Source of the DNA: Pandoraea norimbergensis
GTDB taxonomy: Bacteria > Pseudomonadota > Gammaproteobacteria > Burkholderiales > Burkholderiaceae
Length of the DNA stretch: 64,000 bases
Direction of reading: 5' to 3'
Assembly (NCBI RefSeq): GCF_001465545.3
Contig: NZ_CP013480.3
Span: forward strand, 4,526,001-4,590,000
The notes under the pieces were generated by a model. The model worked only from the letters and a program-made list of their open reading frames with translations. It was not told the origin of the DNA and searched no databases. Position 1 is the stretch's first letter; every line of letters begins with the position of its first letter. Positions 61,179-64,000 of this stretch are shown in pieces. The position numbers and the translations under genes are program-made.

Positions 61179-61844
61179 TTAGCCGCCTCTCGAAATGAAG
61201 TGGGTGGCAGCGACCAACGCCGTACAAACCGTGATTAACGTACCGATCAACCTCCACATCAACGCCCCCATAGACTGATGCATCTCGACGCGCAGTCCGT
61301 TGATTTCGGAGAACACCGTTTGGCGTAGCTCGCGGACCTCATGCCGGACGCTGGCCACCTCCTGCTTGACGCTGGCCACCTCCTGCTTGACGCTGGCTAC
61401 CTCCTGCTTGACGCTGGCTACCTCCTGCTTGACGCTGGTCACCTCCTGCTTGACGCTGGTCACCTCCTGCTTGACGCTGGTCACCTCCTGCTTGACGCTG
61501 GTCACCTCCTGCTTGACGCCGCCAATCTCACCTCGAAGCGTGGAGACCTCGCCGCCGATCTCACGCCGAACCTTGGCAAACTCACTGCTCATTTCCTGCC
61601 GAACCTTGTCAAACCCGTCACCCATCTCCTGCCGAACCTTGGCAAACTCGCCACTCATCTCCTGCCGGACCTTGCCAAACTCGCCACTCATCTCCTGCCG
61701 GACCTTGCCAAACTCGAGATTCACTTTCGCGAATCCCTGATGCATCTCTGAGCGCAGAGTGCCCACCTCGCGCGCTAGATCTTCCTTGGTCGCGAGCGTC
61801 GGCAAGACCGCTTCGATTTTGGTTACGCGTTCGTGAAGTCTCAT
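61179..61844 (-). CDS. Repeat-built coiled-coil membrane protein
   Basis: Function unknown. The 221 residues begin MRLHERVTKIEAVLPTLATKEDLAREVGTL. Residues 44-109 are six 11-residue units of the type EFGKVRQEMSG, and 110-165 are eight 7-residue units VKQEV(T/A)S. A short tail coil (VRHEVRELRQTVFSEINGLRVEMHQ) and a C-terminal membrane helix (RLIGTLITVCTALVAATHFI, about 198-217) follow. Start at 61842-61844 has AGGAAC upstream; a longer frame opens to 62000. Similar tail-anchored coil proteins (DUF1640-like) exist, but the resemblance is general. Confidence 0.72.
   Translation of the reverse strand: MRLHERVTKIEAVLPTLATKEDLAREVGTLRSEMHQGFAKVNLEFGKVRQEMSGEFGKVRQEMSGEFAKVRQEMGDGFDKVRQEMSSEFAKVRREIGGEVSTLRGEIGGVKQEVTSVKQEVTSVKQEVTSVKQEVTSVKQEVASVKQEVASVKQEVASVKQEVASVRHEVRELRQTVFSEINGLRVEMHQSMGALMWRLIGTLITVCTALVAATHFISRGG
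61347..61514. repeat. 21-nt tandem repeat, eight copies
   Basis: Eight nearly exact 21-nt units coding one coiled-coil heptad each on the minus strand, differing at one codon (Thr or Ala) plus synonymous bases. Confidence 0.95.
61518..61715. repeat. 33-nt tandem repeat, six copies
   Basis: Six 33-nt units coding 11-residue coiled-coil (hendecad) units on the minus strand. The first two are almost identical; later copies are diverged. Confidence 0.9.
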
Positions 61845-62082
61845 GCTGTCGTTCCTGTCGTGACTGTCGGCGTCGCCGATACCTGCGCGCGCTTGGCGCG
61901 GGACTAATTTCCGGAGTGTTCCCATCTCTACCTGCACCTTCCGTCGCATCGACACGTCTGAAACGTGTCGCCACGGCGGGTTGAATACGGAGTGCAGCAC
62001 CTGTTATTTCGCGAAAAAACGCGGACATTTACCAAACTTTCCGCGTCGCCCCTGCGTCTATCGAGCACTGCATGGAATCACT

Positions 62083-63210
62083 CTATCCCGCCACCCCACC
62101 CCGCTGGTTCTGCGTAGTCCGCGATGTCCCTTGCTCCAGACGTGTCACGACCTCCTGTACCGTCGCACGCGCACTGCGCATCACACCAATGAGCGTTGCC
62201 GACGCGTAGCCCGTCCACTCGCCATAGCCGACTAACCACAGCCGCGGCTCGTCAATCGCTCGCGTGCCGTCAACACGAATCCGTCCATCGTCATCGGTAA
62301 GCCCCAACCCCGCCAAGTGCCCCAGCGCCGGACGAAAACCCGTACACCAAATCACCGCGTCCACCTGCGTACGCGTGCCATCCGTCCACACGACGCCATC
62401 GTCAACAAAACGCTCGAAGGGCCGCACCGCCTTCAACACGCCACGCTCACGCGCCTCTCGCACTGGCGGCACCATCACGATGCGTCCCAGCCCGCTGTCC
62501 GGAAACGGATCAGGCAACCCGCGCTGACTGGCTTGCCATCGTGCCGTTGCCTGCTCGAAAAGCACCCGCCCGTCGACGTCGTCAGGAAGATACTCGGGCG
62601 GTGCCAGCGTGACCCACGTCGCGTCGCACATTGACGACAACTCTGCAAAAATCTGCGCCCCTGAATTCCCGCCACCAATCACAAGCACGCGCGCACCACG
62701 CAAATCGCCGACATCGCGATAGTCAGCCGAGTGCCATTGCCGCCCGCGAAACAACGCCTGCCCCGGATACGCCGGAATATGCGGCGAACGCCACGACCCG
62801 GTCGCGCTGATCACGGTCTTGGCCGACCAAGCGCCTCGGTCCGTTTCCACCTGCAACGCGCTCCCGCCCGGCTCACGAACGACGCGCTCCACCCGTACCG
62901 GCCGCTCAACAGGCACGCCATACCGCGTCTCATACGCCCTCAAATACGCCACCACCTCATCGCGCGACGGATAGTGCCGCTCGCCACCGGGCATCGGCCA
63001 CCCCGGCAACGAACTCCACTGCGCCGGGGAGAAGAGTCGCAACGACGGCCACGCGCGCTGCCACGCCCCTCCCGCCTCAGGCTGATCGTCGAGCAATACA
63101 TGATCGACTTGCCAGCGCCGCAGGAAATACGCCGTTGCCAACGCCGATTGCCCGCCGCCGATCACCAGCGTATCGACGGTCCTCACGGACGACTCTCCCG
63201 CGCGGCTCAT
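62083..63210 (-). CDS. Flavin-containing monooxygenase-type NAD(P)/FAD oxidoreductase
   Basis: 375 residues with two Rossmann motifs: FAD-binding [15 protein letters not shown] near the N-terminus and NAD(P)-binding [15 protein letters not shown] near 176. The usual [15 protein letters not shown] lies between them. It resembles FMO/ArsO-type proteins, but the substrate cannot be told. Start ATG overlaps the stop of the AraC-type gene (ATGA), so both are one unit. Confidence 0.85.
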   Translation of the reverse strand: MSRAGESSVRTVDTLVIGGGQSALATAYFLRRWQVDHVLLDDQPEAGGAWQRAWPSLRLFSPAQWSSLPGWPMPGGERHYPSRDEVVAYLRAYETRYGVPVERPVRVERVVREPGGSALQVETDRGAWSAKTVISATGSWRSPHIPAYPGQALFRGRQWHSADYRDVGDLRGARVLVIGGGNSGAQIFAELSSMCDATWVTLAPPEYLPDDVDGRVLFEQATARWQASQRGLPDPFPDSGLGRIVMVPPVREARERGVLKAVRPFERFVDDGVVWTDGTRTQVDAVIWCTGFRPALGHLAGLGLTDDDGRIRVDGTRAIDEPRLWLVGYGEWTGYASATLIGVMRSARATVQEVVTRLEQGTSRTTQNQRGGVAG

Positions 63211-64000
63211 GCGTCCCCCTCCTCGTCAGCGTGCACACGTGGTCCCACCTGCTTGAAATAGCGCCCCGGTGACTCGCCAAATGCCCGCCGGAACATGGCA
63301 ATGAAATTGCTAGGCGTGGAATAGCCCAGCGAATCGGCAATCGTGCTGACCGGCTCGCCTCTGGCCAGATGTTCCAGCGCATTCACCAGCCGCGCCTGCT
63401 GTCGCCATTGCGTGAATCCCATGCCGGTTTCCGCAACGAACAGCCGCCGCGCAGTGCGGGACGACACCCCCGCATGCTGTGCCAACGCCTCAAGCGACGT
63501 CTGCCCGCCAAGGTCTTCCAGCACGGCGCGCGCGATCCGCGACACACGGGCATCGACCGGCATCGGCAAACTCAGTGGCTCCGCCGGCGCACGCTCGATT
63601 TCATCAACCAGCACCTGCGCCAGACGCAATTCGTCTTCGGTGAGCTCATCGCGCGCTGCCCACGTCACCGCTCGCTTGACCAGCGCCGCCAGCAACTCGG
63701 AAACCCCAACCACCCGCGGCGTCACCGGCAACCGCAAGGCGGCCGAGGGCGCCACCAGCACGATCCACCCGCTCACCACACCGATAAACGCCACTCGGTG
63801 CGTCATGCCCGGCGGAATCCACCCGGCGCGGTACGGCGGCAACAACCACGACCCGTGAGGCGTGTGCACATGTACCAACCCCGAGTGGATGCAGAACAAC
63901 TGACCGCGCACGTGCGAATGCCAGTCGAGCTCTCGTGTGCCCATCCTGAACAGACTCCGCTGATGGTCATGTCCCCCGAACGCCCAGATGGGCGGTCCGT
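63207..64000 (-). CDS. AraC-family regulator (probably cut by window edge)
   Basis: Transcription factor with an N-terminal cupin-like domain ([34 protein letters not shown]). The C-terminal double helix-turn-helix of AraC type contains [36 protein letters not shown] and [29 protein letters not shown]. There is an in-frame ATG at 63942-63944, but the frame stays open to the window edge with coding-like residues, so the true start may be outside. Linked to the flavin monooxygenase gene by a 4-bp overlap; its likely target. Confidence 0.85.
   Translation of the reverse strand, partial: GPPIWAFGGHDHQRSLFRMGTRELDWHSHVRGQLFCIHSGLVHVHTPHGSWLLPPYRAGWIPPGMTHRVAFIGVVSGWIVLVAPSAALRLPVTPRVVGVSELLAALVKRAVTWAARDELTEDELRLAQVLVDEIERAPAEPLSLPMPVDARVSRIARAVLEDLGGQTSLEALAQHAGVSSRTARRLFVAETGMGFTQWRQQARLVNALEHLARGEPVSTIADSLGYSTPSNFIAMFRRAFGESPGRYFKQVGPRVHADEEGDA

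Noticed and set aside
61347..61514. CRISPR array
   Set aside because: The 21-nt units follow each other without spacers and are coding, so this is a tandem protein repeat.
60419..62082. Genomic island integrated at tRNA-Leu
   Set aside because: No integrase and no repeated copy of the tRNA 3' end were found downstream; the genes there are too few and ordinary.

Overview
The window is high-GC DNA from a betaproteobacterium of the Burkholderiaceae, most probably Pandoraea. The evidence is gene order (gyrA, serC, pheA, tyrA, aroA ... cmk, rpsA, ihfB, lapA, lapB, ugd, hldA, hldD, comEA, cysM; and lptG/lptF/pepA/holC beside a cobA/cysNDH sulfur cluster) and the protein sequences. The genus is inferred, not proven. 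Almost everything is chromosomal housekeeping. No insertion sequence, prophage or CRISPR array was seen.

Layout. 1-9.9 kb (all minus strand): cysM (cut by the edge), comEA with a long Ala/Pro/Lys tail, heptose genes hldD and hldA, ugd, lapB, lapA, ihfB, rpsA and cmk, serving envelope sugars, LPS control and translation. 9.99-11.3 kb: plus-strand mntH with a Fur/Mur-type box, splitting the usual aroA-cmk linkage. 11.3-19.5 kb: aroA, tyrA, pheA, serC, a DUF2059 protein and gyrA. 19.9-23.3 kb: an OmpA-like protein, a diiron ferritin-like protein, an EVE protein and a SIMPL protein. 23.4-27.1 kb: DNA polymerase II and a class V aminotransferase. 27.2-35.3 kb: a malonate-use locus (TRAP transporter, malonyl-CoA decarboxylase, enoyl-CoA hydratase-like protein, malonyl-CoA synthetase) facing a divergent GntR regulator. 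35.4-41.2 kb: lgt, then a LysR regulator divergent from two different-class dihydroxy-acid dehydratases. 41.5-47 kb: a cytochrome c, holC, pepA, lptF, lptG and a sirohydrochlorin chelatase. 47.2-51.9 kb: one 1549-residue ORF resembling the large DUF6543/dermonecrotic-toxin-like proteins. 51.9-58 kb: cobA, cysN, cysD, cysH and a TauE/SafE permease, divergent from a CysB-type regulator. 58-64 kb: a substrate-binding protein, a 3-hydroxyisobutyrate-dehydrogenase-like enzyme, tRNA-Leu(CAA), a small unknown, a repeat-built coiled-coil membrane protein, a flavin monooxygenase and an AraC-type regulator.

How genes work together. cysD/N and cysH convert sulfate to sulfite through APS. cobA and the CbiX chelatase supply siroheme for sulfite reductase, but no sulfite reductase gene is present here. 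The malonate locus imports malonate, activates it to malonyl-CoA and decarboxylates it to acetyl-CoA; a TGTATACA palindrome over the likely transporter promoter suggests repression by the GntR protein.

The most unusual objects are the giant ORF, set between cbiX and cobA and apparently carrying a duplicated module and a unique C-terminal domain; the coiled-coil protein made of exact 11-residue then 7-residue repeats; and a recurring pattern of short tandem repeats at gene 3' ends (after gyrA, lgt, the cytochrome c gene and the ferritin-like gene).
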